Assembly: GCF_020400825.1 (NCBI RefSeq) | Contig: NZ_JAINVH010000021.1 | Coordinates: 62,001-126,000, forward strand | Reading direction: 5' to 3' | DNA length: 64,000 nt | Origin: Streptomyces sp. HPF1205 | Lineage (GTDB): Bacteria > Actinomycetota > Actinomycetes > Streptomycetales > Streptomycetaceae | Shown: piece after piece, positions 1 to 9,700 of the stretch | Layout of the letters: each line of letters begins with the position of its first letter | How positions within the stretch are numbered: position 1 is the first letter of the stretch | Notes under the pieces: generated by a model | What the model was told of the DNA's origin: nothing | Databases searched by the model: none | What the model saw: the letters and a program-made list of their open reading frames with translations, nothing else | Made by a program: the position numbers and the translations under genes

Positions 1-3000
1 TCGCGTTCGCCTGCCGGCAGCTCGAACGCAACCCCTGGGACCTGCCCTTCACGCTGACGTACCTGTTCGACGAGGACGGCGGCGCCCGGCTCGCCGGCAC
101 CACGGCCCTCCCGCCCGGCCACCCCGCGGCCCCGGCCCGGCTGCGTGCCGGGGCGGCCGGCGCGGTCTGGCCGGTGGGGAAGCTGGCCAGGGGCGAGTCC
201 GCGGTCGTGGCGCTGGACGGCCCGCCCTTCACCGCGCTGCCGGCGGGCGGCAGGCGGCAGCCGCCGACACATGCCCTGGTGGTACCGCTGTCGCAGCAGG
301 GCGGCACGCCGTACGGGTTCCTCGTCGCGGCCGTGAACCGCTACCGGCCGCTGGACGACGGCTGCCGCGGGTTCGTGGAACTCGTCGCCGCCCACCTCGC
401 CGCGGGCATCGGCAGCAGCCGCAGCTACCGGGCGCAGCAGCGGCGTGCCGAGGAACTGGCCGAACTCGACCGCGCCAAGACCGCCTTCTTCTCCAACATC
501 AGCCACGAGTTCCGTACCCCGCTCACCTTGATCATGGGCCCCGCGGAGGAACTGCTCGGCCGGCTGCCGGACCCCGACCCGCGGGTGCGCGAGGACCTGG
601 AGACGATCCGCCGCAACGCGCTGCGCCTGGGCAAACTCGTCAACACCCTGCTGGACTTCTCCCGCATCGAGGCCGGCCGGATGCGGACCCGCTACGAGCG
701 GGTCGACCTGTCGGCGGTCACCGCCGAACTCGCCGGTGTCTTCCGCTCGGCCGTCGACCGGGCGGGCCTGGCGTACGAGGTGGACTGCCCCCCGCTGCCG
801 CGGCCGGTCCGCCTCGACTGCGAGATGTGGGAGAAGGTCGTCCTCAACCTGCTGAGCAACGCGCTCAAGTTCACCTTCGACGGACGCATACGCGTGGCCG
901 TGCGCGGCGAGGCCGAACACGCGGTCGTCACCGTCGCCGACACCGGCGTCGGGGTGCCGAAGGAGGAGATCCCGCGGCTGTTCGAGCGGTTCCACCGGGT
1001 CGAGACGGCCCGCGCGCGCTCCAACGAGGGCAGCGGTATCGGCCTGGCACTGGTCAAGGAGCTCGTCGCCCTGCACGGCGGCACGATCACCGCCGACAGC
1101 CGCGAGGGCGAGGGCACCGTCTTCACCGTGCGCCTGCCCTACGGCCCCGCGGAACCGGCGTCCGGCGCCCCCGGTCCCGGCGACGGCGCGCGGGTGGTCT
1201 CGTCCGTCGCCGATCCGTTCGTCGAGGAGGCCCTGCGCGCGCTGCCCGGCACGTCCAACGGCGGCGAGGGCGCCGCGGGCAGCGACGAGGACCCCGCCGC
1301 CGGACCGCCGGCCGGGGCGGCCGTCCGCGGCGGCCCGATCGACGTGCTCGTCGCCGACGACAACGCCGACATGCGCGACTACCTCACCCGCCTGCTGGAG
1401 GGCGCCGGCCACCGGGTCCGCGCCGTGGGCGACGGCCGGGCCGCGCTGGACGCGGTGCGCGACCACACCCCGGACCTGCTCGTGGCCGACGTGATGATGC
1501 CGCGGCTCGACGGCCTGCGGACGGTGGCCGCCCTGCGCGCCGACCCGCGCACGGCCAGCGTGCCGGCCCTGCTGCTGTCGGCGCGGGCCGGCCAGGAGGC
1601 GGCCATCGAGGGCCTGGACGCCGGCGCGGACGACTACCTGGTCAAGCCGTTCTCCGCCGCCGAACTCCTGGCCCGGGTACGGGCCACCGTGGAACTCGCC
1701 CGGCTGCGCACGCACCAGGCCCGCTGGCGCGGCGCCCTGGTGGACTCCTTGCAGGAGGCGTTCTTCGTCTGCGACGAGCACGGCGCCGTCGTCGAGGTCA
1801 ACGCCGCGTTCGCCGAGATCCTCGGCTTCGGGCCGGAAGGCCTGCCGTACGCCCCGGCGCAGCCCTGGTGGCCGGACGCGGCCGGCGACCCGGAGGCGCG
1901 CCGGCAGGTGGCGGAGGTCTTCGCCGAGGTGCGGGAGCACGGCAAGGCCGGCCGCACGCTGCCCGCGATCCACCGCGACGGCCACCGGCTGCGGGTGTCC
2001 GCCAGCCTCGCCGAGGTCCGCGACCCGGACACCGGGCGGCGGATGGTGGTGGGCACGCTGCGCGACGTGACGGCCGAGCACCACGCCATCCGGCGCGAGA
2101 CGGCGGTGGCGGCGCTCAGCGTCCGCCTGACCCGGGCCGCCAGCACGGCCGAATCCCTCGACGGCGCGGTGGAGGAACTGCGGGCGCTGTGGGACGCCCG
2201 GTGCTGCACGGCCGTCGTCTTCCCGGCAAGCGGCCCGCCGGAAGTCACCGGCACCGATCCCGGCGGCACCTGGGACGCCCTGCCCGAGGAGCGCCGGGCC
2301 GCGCTGACCGCGCTGTGCGAGGGCCCCTCGCTGACACCCGCCACCGACGTGGCCGGGGGCACCGCGGTCACCCTGGAGCACCCCCGGGGCCCGATGGCGC
2401 TGTGGCTCGACCTCGGCGGGCGGCGCCCGTTCACCGAGCAGGACCTGACCCTGCTGTCGCTGCTGGCCGGCCATCTCGCGCAGGGCCTGTCCCGCGCCCA
2501 CCAGATCGACCAGCAGCGTGAGACGGCCCTGGCCCTGCAGCGCGCCATCCTGGGCCCGGCGGACCTGCCGGAAGGGTTCGCCGTCCGGTACGAGCCGGCC
2601 GCCCGGCCGCTGGAGGTCGGCGGCGACTGGTACGACACCGTCGCCCTGCCCGACGGGCGCATCGGCATCGTCGTCGGCGACTGCGTCGGCCGCGGCCTGC
2701 GGGCCGCCACCGTGATGGGCCAACTGCGCAGCGCCTGCCGCGCGCTGCTGCTCCAGGACCCCAGCCCCGACCGGGTCCTGGTCGCCCTGGACCGCTTCGC
2801 CGCCGGCGTGCCGGGCGCGGTGTGCACCACCGTCTTCTGCGGTGTCCTCGACCCCGGCTCCGGCCACCTGCTGTACTCCAGCGCCGGCCACCCGCCCGGC
2901 GTGCTGGTCGCCCCCGACGGCACGGCCGCGCTGCTCGACCAGGGACGCTCCACCCCCCTCGCGGTGCGCGACGGCGACTCGCGCCCGTGCGCGGAGCACA

Positions 3001-3596
3001 CCGTGCCGCCGCTGGCGACCCTGCTCCTCTACACCGACGGCCTGGTCGAACGCCGCAGGCGGCCGCTGAGCGAAGGCATCGGCCAGGCCGTCGCCGCCGT
3101 GCTGGAGGGCCGCGACGCCCCGGTGGAGGAGCTGGCCACGGGGTTGATGGAGCGCATGAGCCCGCCGGGCGGATACGACGACGACGTCGCGCTGCTGCTC
3201 TACCGGCACCCGGCGCCCCTGCGGGTCGCCTTCCCCGCCGAGGCGCACCGGCTCGCGCCGGTCCGCAAGGCCCTGCGCACCTGGCTGAACCAGTGCGCCC
3301 TGCCGCCGCAGACCGTGCAGAACGTGCTGGTCGCCGCCGGCGAGGCCTGCGCCAACTCCGTGGAACACGGCCACCGCGACACCCCCGGCGACACGATCCG
3401 GCTGCGAGCCGAACTGCTGGCGGACGGCCTGAGCCTGACCGTCGCCGACACCGGCCGCTGGAAGCCCCCGCTGCCCGGTGCCAGCCCGCACCGCGGCCGC
3501 GGGATCGCGCTCATGCGCGCCCTGATGGACAGCGTCACCGTCACCCCCGGACCCGACGGCACCACCGTCGCGATGCGCACCAGGATTACGCCATGA
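1..3596 (+). CDS. Multidomain sensor kinase / receiver / PP2C phosphatase / anti-sigma kinase (5'-truncated)
   Basis: The frame (codons from base 3) is open to the left edge, so the N-terminus lies outside; the in-frame GTG at 174 is probably internal. Domains in order: tail of a GAF domain; HisKA with H-box SHEFRTP at 501-521; HATPase_c with N-box NLLSNALKF and G-boxes DTGVGVP and GSGIGLAL (to about 1140); receiver domain about 1338-1710 with acceptor region DVMMP and KPF; PAS about 1735-2080; GAF about 2100-2490; SpoIIE-type PP2C phosphatase about 2560-3200 (GGDWYD, GDCVGRG); and an RsbW-type HATPase about 3220-3590. One chain thus holds phosphorelay, phosphatase and anti-sigma kinase parts, the set used in partner-switching control of sigma factors. 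The stop overlaps the STAS gene (ATGA). Input signal and target sigma factor are unknown. Confidence 0.93.
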   Translation, partial: AFACRQLERNPWDLPFTLTYLFDEDGGARLAGTTALPPGHPAAPARLRAGAAGAVWPVGKLARGESAVVALDGPPFTALPAGGRRQPPTHALVVPLSQQGGTPYGFLVAAVNRYRPLDDGCRGFVELVAAHLAAGIGSSRSYRAQQRRAEELAELDRAKTAFFSNISHEFRTPLTLIMGPAEELLGRLPDPDPRVREDLETIRRNALRLGKLVNTLLDFSRIEAGRMRTRYERVDLSAVTAELAGVFRSAVDRAGLAYEVDCPPLPRPVRLDCEMWEKVVLNLLSNALKFTFDGRIRVAVRGEAEHAVVTVADTGVGVPKEEIPRLFERFHRVETARARSNEGSGIGLALVKELVALHGGTITADSREGEGTVFTVRLPYGPAEPASGAPGPGDGARVVSSVADPFVEEALRALPGTSNGGEGAAGSDEDPAAGPPAGAAVRGGPIDVLVADDNADMRDYLTRLLEGAGHRVRAVGDGRAALDAVRDHTPDLLVADVMMPRLDGLRTVAALRADPRTASVPALLLSARAGQEAAIEGLDAGADDYLVKPFSAAELLARVRATVELARLRTHQARWRGALVDSLQEAFFVCDEHGAVVEVNAAFAEILGFGPEGLPYAPAQPWWPDAAGDPEARRQVAEVFAEVREHGKAGRTLPAIHRDGHRLRVSASLAEVRDPDTGRRMVVGTLRDVTAEHHAIRRETAVAALSVRLTRAASTAESLDGAVEELRALWDARCCTAVVFPASGPPEVTGTDPGGTWDALPEERRAALTALCEGPSLTPATDVAGGTAVTLEHPRGPMALWLDLGGRRPFTEQDLTLLSLLAGHLAQGLSRAHQIDQQRETALALQRAILGPADLPEGFAVRYEPAARPLEVGGDWYDTVALPDGRIGIVVGDCVGRGLRAATVMGQLRSACRALLLQDPSPDRVLVALDRFAAGVPGAVCTTVFCGVLDPGSGHLLYSSAGHPPGVLVAPDGTAALLDQGRSTPLAVRDGDSRPCAEHTVPPLATLLLYTDGLVERRRRPLSEGIGQAVAAVLEGRDAPVEELATGLMERMSPPGGYDDDVALLLYRHPAPLRVAFPAEAHRLAPVRKALRTWLNQCALPPQTVQNVLVAAGEACANSVEHGHRDTPGDTIRLRAELLADGLSLTVADTGRWKPPLPGASPHRGRGIALMRALMDSVTVTPGPDGTTVAMRTRITP

Positions 3597-3913
3597 CCAC
3601 ACCGCTGACCCTGACCACCCATCACCGCCCGGACGGCTCCCCCCTCCTGACCGCCGTCGGCGAGGTCGACATGACCAACTGCGGCGCGCTCGCCACCGCG
3701 GCCGACGAGGCGCTGAACGGCGCCCCCGGCCGCCTGGTCGTCGACCTCAGCCGCGTGGAGTACCTCGACAGCGCCGGGCTGAGCGTGCTGCTCCTGCGGG
3801 CCGACCGGATCGAGGTCGTCGCCACCGCCCTGCTCGGCCCGGTGCTGACCGTCTGCGGACTGACCGAGCTCACGACGGTCCACGGTCTCGGTCCGTCCGA
3901 CCCGCTCCCTTGA
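3593..3913 (+). CDS. STAS-domain anti-sigma factor antagonist
   Basis: 106 aa; its ATG overlaps the stop of the sensor kinase/phosphatase gene (ATGA), so the two are translationally coupled. It is a single STAS domain with the conserved segment YLDSAGLSVLL; Ser60 in DSAG is the usual phosphorylation site of SpoIIAA/RsbV-type antagonists. The upstream protein carries both an RsbW-type kinase and an SpoIIE-type phosphatase, so this antagonist is the obvious substrate for both (inference). The last 44 bases overlap the 3' end of the convergent ATP-grasp gene. Confidence 0.9.
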   Translation: MTTPLTLTTHHRPDGSPLLTAVGEVDMTNCGALATAADEALNGAPGRLVVDLSRVEYLDSAGLSVLLLRADRIEVVATALLGPVLTVCGLTELTTVHGLGPSDPLP

Positions 3914-5000
3914 GGAGGAAGCCGAGCAGCTCGACCCGGCCGGGCCCGGCGAGCGCCATGCGGTGCAGGCCTGCCAGCATGCCGGCGACCGCGGCGGTGA
4001 CGCGGGTGGTACGGGCCTTGCGCTCGACCCAGCGCCAGTCGCCGTCCGCGTTGGCCTCCAGGAACACCGGGGCGCCGCGCCGTACCAGGAAGTCGAACGC
4101 CGCGTAGCGCAGGGACATGGCGGCGGCCAGGGTCCTGGTGGCCGCGGCCACCCGCGGCGGTGTCGCCAGCGCGCGGACCTCGACCCCGTCGGGATCGGTC
4201 CACAGGGACGCGGGCGACTCCTTGCCGATCCGGAAGGTGTGGATCCGCCCCGCCACGTGGTAGACGCGCAGCTCCGCCTCGTGCTCGACGTACTCCTGCA
4301 CGACGACGGGCGGCCCCGGGCACGGACCGGCGGCGGACAGCCGGTCCCGGTCGACCACCACCGGGAAGACGCCGCCGAGCCGGCCCGGCGCCGGCTCGAC
4401 GAAATGGTGGTGGGCCGCCTTGACCACCAGCCGCGGGCAGTCGAACCGCGCCACGGCGTCGTACGGGTCGGTGGTCAGCATCGTGCGCGGCACCGCGACC
4501 CCGTGACGGCGGGCCAGGCGCAGTTGGGAGAGCGGGTCCGGGCGGGGCAGGTGTATCGCCGTGCCGGAGGCCGCGGCCAACTGGACGGCCGCGGCCTGCC
4601 ACGACTCCCGCTGGAACGCGGCGCGGGCGGCGTCCGCGCCGCCCTCGATCGCGGCCGGCGAGAAGTGCCTGATCCAGGTCACGGTGGGGGAGAGCCGGCG
4701 GCCGCCCAGCCGGACCGTCCGGCCGTCCGGGGCGACGGACAGGCCGGTGGTGGCCACGATCTCGTCGGCGTTCAGCCGGACCGACCGGATGCCCTCGCCG
4801 GCGAGCAGGTGCCGTACCGGGTCCACGTCGGCGTCGCTCGTGCGGGTGAGCAGCAGGACGCAGGGGACGGGCCGGGGCCGGACGTCGAACGACCGGGCGG
4901 GGTCGGAGAGCTGGGCCAGGAAGTCCCGGCCGTCGCCGTCCGCGTCGCCGTCCCTGTCGTCGTCCCCGTTCGCGGCTCCGTCAGCGTCGAGGTCATCCAT
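3870..5000 (-). CDS. ATP-grasp ribosomal peptide ligase (MvdD/TgmB-like)
   Basis: 376 aa. A pre-ATP-grasp region opens with PCVLLLTRTSDADVDPV and is followed by an ATP-grasp fold. Key segments are LVVKAAHHHFVEP (nucleotide Lys), VVQEYVEHEAELRVYHV, and the metal-binding stretch VFLEANADGDWRWVE, which closely matches the E-x-N-P/A-x-G-x-W signature of graspetide (microviridin-type) ligases. Such enzymes form ester or amide links between Asp/Glu and Ser/Thr/Lys side chains of a precursor. It is the last gene of the minus-strand locus, 51 bases after the GAF gene, and converges on the STAS gene. The Asp-rich first 25 residues have no clear Shine-Dalgarno and the start may be further in. Substrate candidates are the 42-aa and 63-aa peptides upstream (inference). 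Confidence 0.82.
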   Translation of the reverse strand: MDDLDADGAANGDDDRDGDADGDGRDFLAQLSDPARSFDVRPRPVPCVLLLTRTSDADVDPVRHLLAGEGIRSVRLNADEIVATTGLSVAPDGRTVRLGGRRLSPTVTWIRHFSPAAIEGGADAARAAFQRESWQAAAVQLAAASGTAIHLPRPDPLSQLRLARRHGVAVPRTMLTTDPYDAVARFDCPRLVVKAAHHHFVEPAPGRLGGVFPVVVDRDRLSAAGPCPGPPVVVQEYVEHEAELRVYHVAGRIHTFRIGKESPASLWTDPDGVEVRALATPPRVAAATRTLAAAMSLRYAAFDFLVRRGAPVFLEANADGDWRWVERKARTTRVTAAVAGMLAGLHRMALAGPGRVELLGFLLKGAGRTDRDRGPS

Positions 5001-5051
5001 CGCGGTCAGCCATCGCCGTCATCCGTCACCCGTCACCCGTACCCGCCGCCG

Positions 5052-5741
5052 TCAGCCGTCGCCGGCGGCCAGTAGCTCGTCGGCCATCACCAGGAGCTTG
5101 GTCACCGTCGCGCCGACCTGCGCGGAGGCCGTGGGCAGGCGTTCGGCCACGCGTCCCAGCAGGGACGGGTCGACCCGCGGGGAACGGTCCGGCGCGCCCG
5201 GGCGACCGGCGCCGCCCCCGGCGCCGGTGCCGTCCCCGGCGGCGGCCTCCCGCGAGCGGAGCTGGACGATGAGTTCCAGCACCGCCGCCATCTCGGTGGC
5301 CAGCAACCCGAGCGAGGCCATGTCGCCGAGGTCGGACCGCGGCCGGCTGTCGCGGTCCAGCACCTCCAGCACGCCGACGCAGTCGCCGTCGCAGATGAGC
5401 GGGGCGGCCATGATGCTGCGCGGTACGTAGCCGGTGGACTCGGCCGCGTCCCGCGCGAACCGGGGACTTCCGGCCACGTCGTCGATCACCAGCGGCTGGC
5501 CGGACGCCATCGCCCAGCCGGCGATCCCGGTCCCGGCGGGGAAGCGCGTTCCCACGAGGTGCTGTTCGCCCTCGCCCGCGACCGCCTCGAAGACCAGGTC
5601 GCCGTTCGCCCGGTCCACCAGGAGCACGGACGTGGCGGCCGCGCCGAAGACGCTGCGCGCGACCTCGACGATCGACTGCAGCAGTCTGCTGCTGGGGTTG
5701 TCGGCACTGTGCGCCGCGTCAGTCGGCACGAACACCTCCAT
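5052..5741 (-). CDS. GAF-domain protein
   Basis: 229 aa. One GAF domain spans about residues 20-155 (FPAGTGIAGWAMASGQPLVI, then PRSIMAAPLICDGDCVGVLEV), followed by a Gly/Ala/Pro-rich linker and a short helical tail. No output domain is attached, so it could sense a small ligand and act through a partner. Its start overlaps the protease gene by 23 bases and it precedes the ATP-grasp gene, which places it inside the coupled operon. It may report cyclic-nucleotide or redox state to neighbours, since a nucleotide-cyclase domain is encoded two genes upstream (inference). Confidence 0.75.
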   Translation of the reverse strand: MEVFVPTDAAHSADNPSSRLLQSIVEVARSVFGAAATSVLLVDRANGDLVFEAVAGEGEQHLVGTRFPAGTGIAGWAMASGQPLVIDDVAGSPRFARDAAESTGYVPRSIMAAPLICDGDCVGVLEVLDRDSRPRSDLGDMASLGLLATEMAAVLELIVQLRSREAAAGDGTGAGGGAGRPGAPDRSPRVDPSLLGRVAERLPTASAQVGATVTKLLVMADELLAAGDG

Positions 5742-6711
5742 CGGGTACGTCGGATACGGGTGGCAGGCCGGACACGGGCGGTACGCCGGGCCCGGGCGGC
5801 GCCCCGTCCCCCGGTGGCGCCCCGTCCACCGGCGGCACGTCGGGCACCCCGCCCGCGGCCACGTTCCGCGCGGTCAGGTACAGCACGGACTTGAGCTGGA
5901 ACGGCGTGAGCCAGCGGTGCTTGCTCAGGATGAGCGCGCAGATGCCGGAGATGTGCGGGGTGGCGAAGCTGTTGCCGGTGCTGAGCAGCGTGCGGCCGCC
6001 CGGCCCGGCCACCGGCACCCGCACACCGCGCGCGTAGAACTCCACCGGCGGCGACGGGTTGTAGTAATAGGTCATCGGGTCGGGACTGTCGTGGCTGGCC
6101 ACCGAGATGACGGAGGCGAACGGCCACGGGTAGCTGCGCACCGGCATGTTGTGGGCGGAGGCGACGATGACGCAGCGCCGGAAGTACGCGGCGTCGGCGA
6201 GGTCCCGCAGGCCCTCCCGGAACGCCGCCTTCGTCGTCGACAGGCTCATGTTGACGACGTCGTAGCCCTCCTCGATCGCCCAGGCCAGTCCGGCCAGCAG
6301 GGCGCCGCCGCTGCCGTACTTGCCGCCGGACAGCACGCGGACCGAGGTCAGCGACACACCCGGGGCGACCGAGTGGATCACGCTCGCGCAGGCCGTGCCG
6401 TGGCCCGCCGTGTCACCCGGCTCCATGGGGGTGACGGCGAACTCGCCGTCCTCGCCCTTGGTCACGTCCATGGCGCGGTCGACGTCGCCCACCAGCGGAT
6501 GCCCGGCCTCCACACCGCTGTCGAGCAGGCAGACGCGCACGCCGGAACCGTCCGCGCCGCCCCAGGCCCACTCGGGCGTGACCGGGCCGGTCCCGCTGAC
6601 ACCGAAGGGCTCGCGCGGCATCGCGGACACCGGCATGCTCCACGCGGGCACCCCCGGGAAGTGGTCGCGCGGCGGCCTGCGCCAGGGCGGGGCGTCAGTC
6701 ACCGGCGCCAC
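5719..6711 (-). CDS. S8 (subtilisin-like) serine peptidase, apparently cytosolic
   Basis: 330 aa from the GTG at 6711 (GTG at 6702 is an alternative). The catalytic triad is visible: Asp64 in CLLDSGVE, His104 in GHGTACAS and Ser248 in GNSFATPH, with oxyanion Asn188. There is no signal peptide and no obvious inhibitor propeptide; the C-terminus is a Pro/Gly/Val-rich tail. In RiPP systems such intracellular S8 enzymes often remove leader peptides (PatA-type). Here the gene overlaps the cyclase gene by 17 bases and the GAF gene by 23, so it is co-translated with the peptide-modifying locus. A leader-protease role is inferred from position only. Confidence 0.85.
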   Translation of the reverse strand: MAPVTDAPPWRRPPRDHFPGVPAWSMPVSAMPREPFGVSGTGPVTPEWAWGGADGSGVRVCLLDSGVEAGHPLVGDVDRAMDVTKGEDGEFAVTPMEPGDTAGHGTACASVIHSVAPGVSLTSVRVLSGGKYGSGGALLAGLAWAIEEGYDVVNMSLSTTKAAFREGLRDLADAAYFRRCVIVASAHNMPVRSYPWPFASVISVASHDSPDPMTYYYNPSPPVEFYARGVRVPVAGPGGRTLLSTGNSFATPHISGICALILSKHRWLTPFQLKSVLYLTARNVAAGGVPDVPPVDGAPPGDGAPPGPGVPPVSGLPPVSDVPDGGVRAD

Positions 6712-9700
6712 CGGCCCGCGTCCGCCCGCCCGCCGCGAGCCAGGAGCGGACCCGTTCGGCCGGCAGCGCGGCGCCCTTGGCCTCGAACCTGCGCAGCGCC
6801 TCGCTCCCCTCGGTGGCGGCCCGCCGCGTCATCCCGGCCGCCCTGAGCACGATCGCCAGGTCGAAGACCGCCTCGCCGGTCAGGCACAGGTCGTCGGAGG
6901 AGTCGCACAGCGCGCGCGCCGCCGTGGCCGCCGCGACCGCCTCGTCGTGGTGCCCGCGCGCGGACGCGATACGGCCGCGCAGCGCCGCCGCTCCCAGCCG
7001 CGCCCGCGGGCCCGTCGTCCCGTCGTCCCGGCCGATCCGGTCCAGTTCGGCGGCGGCGGCCGCCACCCGGCCCTGCAGGAACAGCTCCCTGGCGATGGCG
7101 ACTTCCGTGCTGCGGGTGTCCGGGGCGTGCGCCGCGGTGCGCAGCACGCCCAGGCTCTGCCGGTACCGCGTCTCGGCCGCGTCGTGGGCGCCGGCCAGCG
7201 ACTCCACGAACCCGGAGGCGTCCAGCACCACCGCGTCGGCCAGGTCGGCGTGCATGTCGCGGGAGTACGTCAGCGCGCCCGACAGGGTGCGCCGCGCGCC
7301 CTCGACGTCCCCGCCGAGGGCCTCCAGGTGCGCCCGGGCCACCAGCACCGGGATGAGCAGGACCCGGTCGGCGGCGAACCGGTGGCCGAGCATGGCGCAC
7401 AGCTCCAGCCCGTCGGCCACGCGCGTCGGCCCCCACTGCGCCAGTTCGCTGATGGCGCACAGCAGCCGGTCCTCCTCGTAGGAGTCGGACATCGCCCCGG
7501 CCCTGGACAGCGCGAGCCGCAGCGAGGACTCCGCGACCGCCGCCCGCTCCTGGGCCAGCTCCAGATGGGCCCGCAGCTGGTGCAGCCGGCACCAGCTCAG
7601 GTCGTCGCCGGGGTCGCGCTCCAGCCGCTCGGTCAGCGCCGCCGCGTCCGCGGCCACGGCGTCGGGGGAGGCCAGGCCGAGCCGCAGCGAGACGATCCCG
7701 CGCTGGACCGCGCACGTGGCCGCGTTGCGGACGTCACCGGGCAGCGCGGCCTCCGCCGCGGCGAGCGCGGCGCGGCACCGGTCGCCGTCCTGGAGCCACA
7801 GCCCGGCGTCGCACAGGTGCAGCGCCAGAGCGGTGTGGCGGGCGTCGCCGCCGGGCAGCAATTCGCGTCCGCGCTCCAGTAACTGGACGGCCGCAGGCAG
7901 GTCCTTGCGGGCCAGCGCGCCCATCCCCTCGGCGATCAGGGTGTCGGCCGCGGTGCCGGCCAGCGCCGGGAGCCGCGGGTCACCCGGCCGCAGCTCGCGG
8001 CGCAGGCGGAAGGCGGCCTCGACGTGGTACGCCACGGACATCCCGTCCCGCGGCTGCTCCCGGACGAACCACGCGGCCAGGAAGTCGTGCCACCGCTCGC
8101 GGCGCGCCTTCGGGGTGAACTCGTAGGCGGTGTCGCGCAGCAGGGCCTGCGCGAAGCGGTACGTGCCGGCCGGGTCGCGTTCGAAGACGCGCCGCCGGGC
8201 CAGCCGGGCCGTCGCCTCGTCGGCCGCGGCGCGGCCGATGCCGTCCGCCTCGGCCATCACCCGCAGCAGGTCCCGGGTGAACTCCCGGCCGATCACGGCG
8301 GCCAGTTCCAGCAAGGTGCGTTCGGTCCCGGGCAACTGGTCGAGGCGGGCGCCCAGCATGGCCTGGATGGTGGGCGGGATCTGGGCGCCGGGGGCGGACT
8401 CGGCGACGACGTCCATGAGTTGCTCGGCGAACAGCGGGTTCCCGTCGCACAGCGTGGCCACCCAGCCGCTGACCTCCTGCCGGTCCTGCTGGTCCGCGTG
8501 GTCCTGACCTTGCGGGTACACGTCGCCCCGCAGCGCCAGCTGGGCGACCAGCTCCGCGGTCTGCTCGGCGGTCATCGGGCCCAGCTCCAGCGTCATCGCG
8601 CAGGGTTTCCCGCCGCCCCAGGCGGCGCGCGCGTCCAGCAGTTCGGGGCGGGCGACGCACAGCAGCAGGACGGGAACGTCGTGCAGCCAGGTCGCGATGT
8701 CGTCGATGAGGTCCAGCAGCGTCTGCTCCGACCAGTGCAGGTCCTCCCAGACCATGACCACGGCCCGGGAGCGTCCCAGGACCTCCAGGAGGTACCGCGT
8801 GGCCCAGGCGATGTCCTCGACACCGACCTGGGCGGCGTCGCCGTCGCGGTCCACGACGGTGCCGAGGGTGCGCGCGGCCAGGCCGTGGGCCGGGCCGGTC
8901 CCGCCGTCCGGCCCGGCGTCCTCCGCCAGGAGCCGGGACAGGGCCGGCCGGCCCCCCGGGAGCGAGCCGAGCATCTCCGCCAGCGGCCGGTAGGTGATCC
9001 CCCGGCCGTAGGCGGAGCAGCGCCCGCTCAGTACGGTCACCTCCTCGTCCGGCAGCGCGGACAGGAACTCCCGCACCAGACGCGACTTGCCGATCCCCGG
9101 CACGCCGAGCACCGTGGCCAGGCAGACCTGCCGCCGCTGCCGGGTCCTGCGCAGGCTGCGCCGCAGTTCCTCCAGTTCGTCGCCGCGGCCGATGAAGGGG
9201 GTCGGCTCCGGGGTGTCGGCGGCCGGTTCGGGGGCGGTGACCCGCCAGGCCGCCACCGGCCGCGCCTTGCCCCTCAGCCGCAGCGGCGCGACGGGTTCGA
9301 CGCCGACCCGCCAGCGCACCATCGCCGCGGTGTCGGCGCACAGCAGCACCTCGCCCGGCCCGGCGGCCGTCTGCAGCCTGCTGGCGGTGTTGACGGAGTC
9401 GCCGATCACCCGGAAGTCGTCCCCCGGACCGGTGATCACCACGACGTCACCGGTGCAGATGCCGGCCCGCGCCTCCAGCCTGACCTGGTACTCCGCGCTG
9501 AGTTCCGCGGTCAGTTCGGCAAGGGCCGCGAGTGCCCCGGTGGCGGCGCGCACGGCGCGCACCGCGTCGTCCTCGTGGGCCACGGTGGCGCCGAAGGCGG
9601 CGAGGATGGCGTCGCCGATGAACTTCTCCACCGCCCCGCCGTGCTCGGCGATACGGGCCCCGCAGCTCGCGAAGTAGCGGTCCATCACCTGCCGCAGCGG

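Noticed and set aside
827..2521. 564-codon open frame inside the sensor kinase gene
   Set aside because: Arg/Gly/Pro-dominated product in a +2 frame, the usual artefact of high-GC coding sequence.
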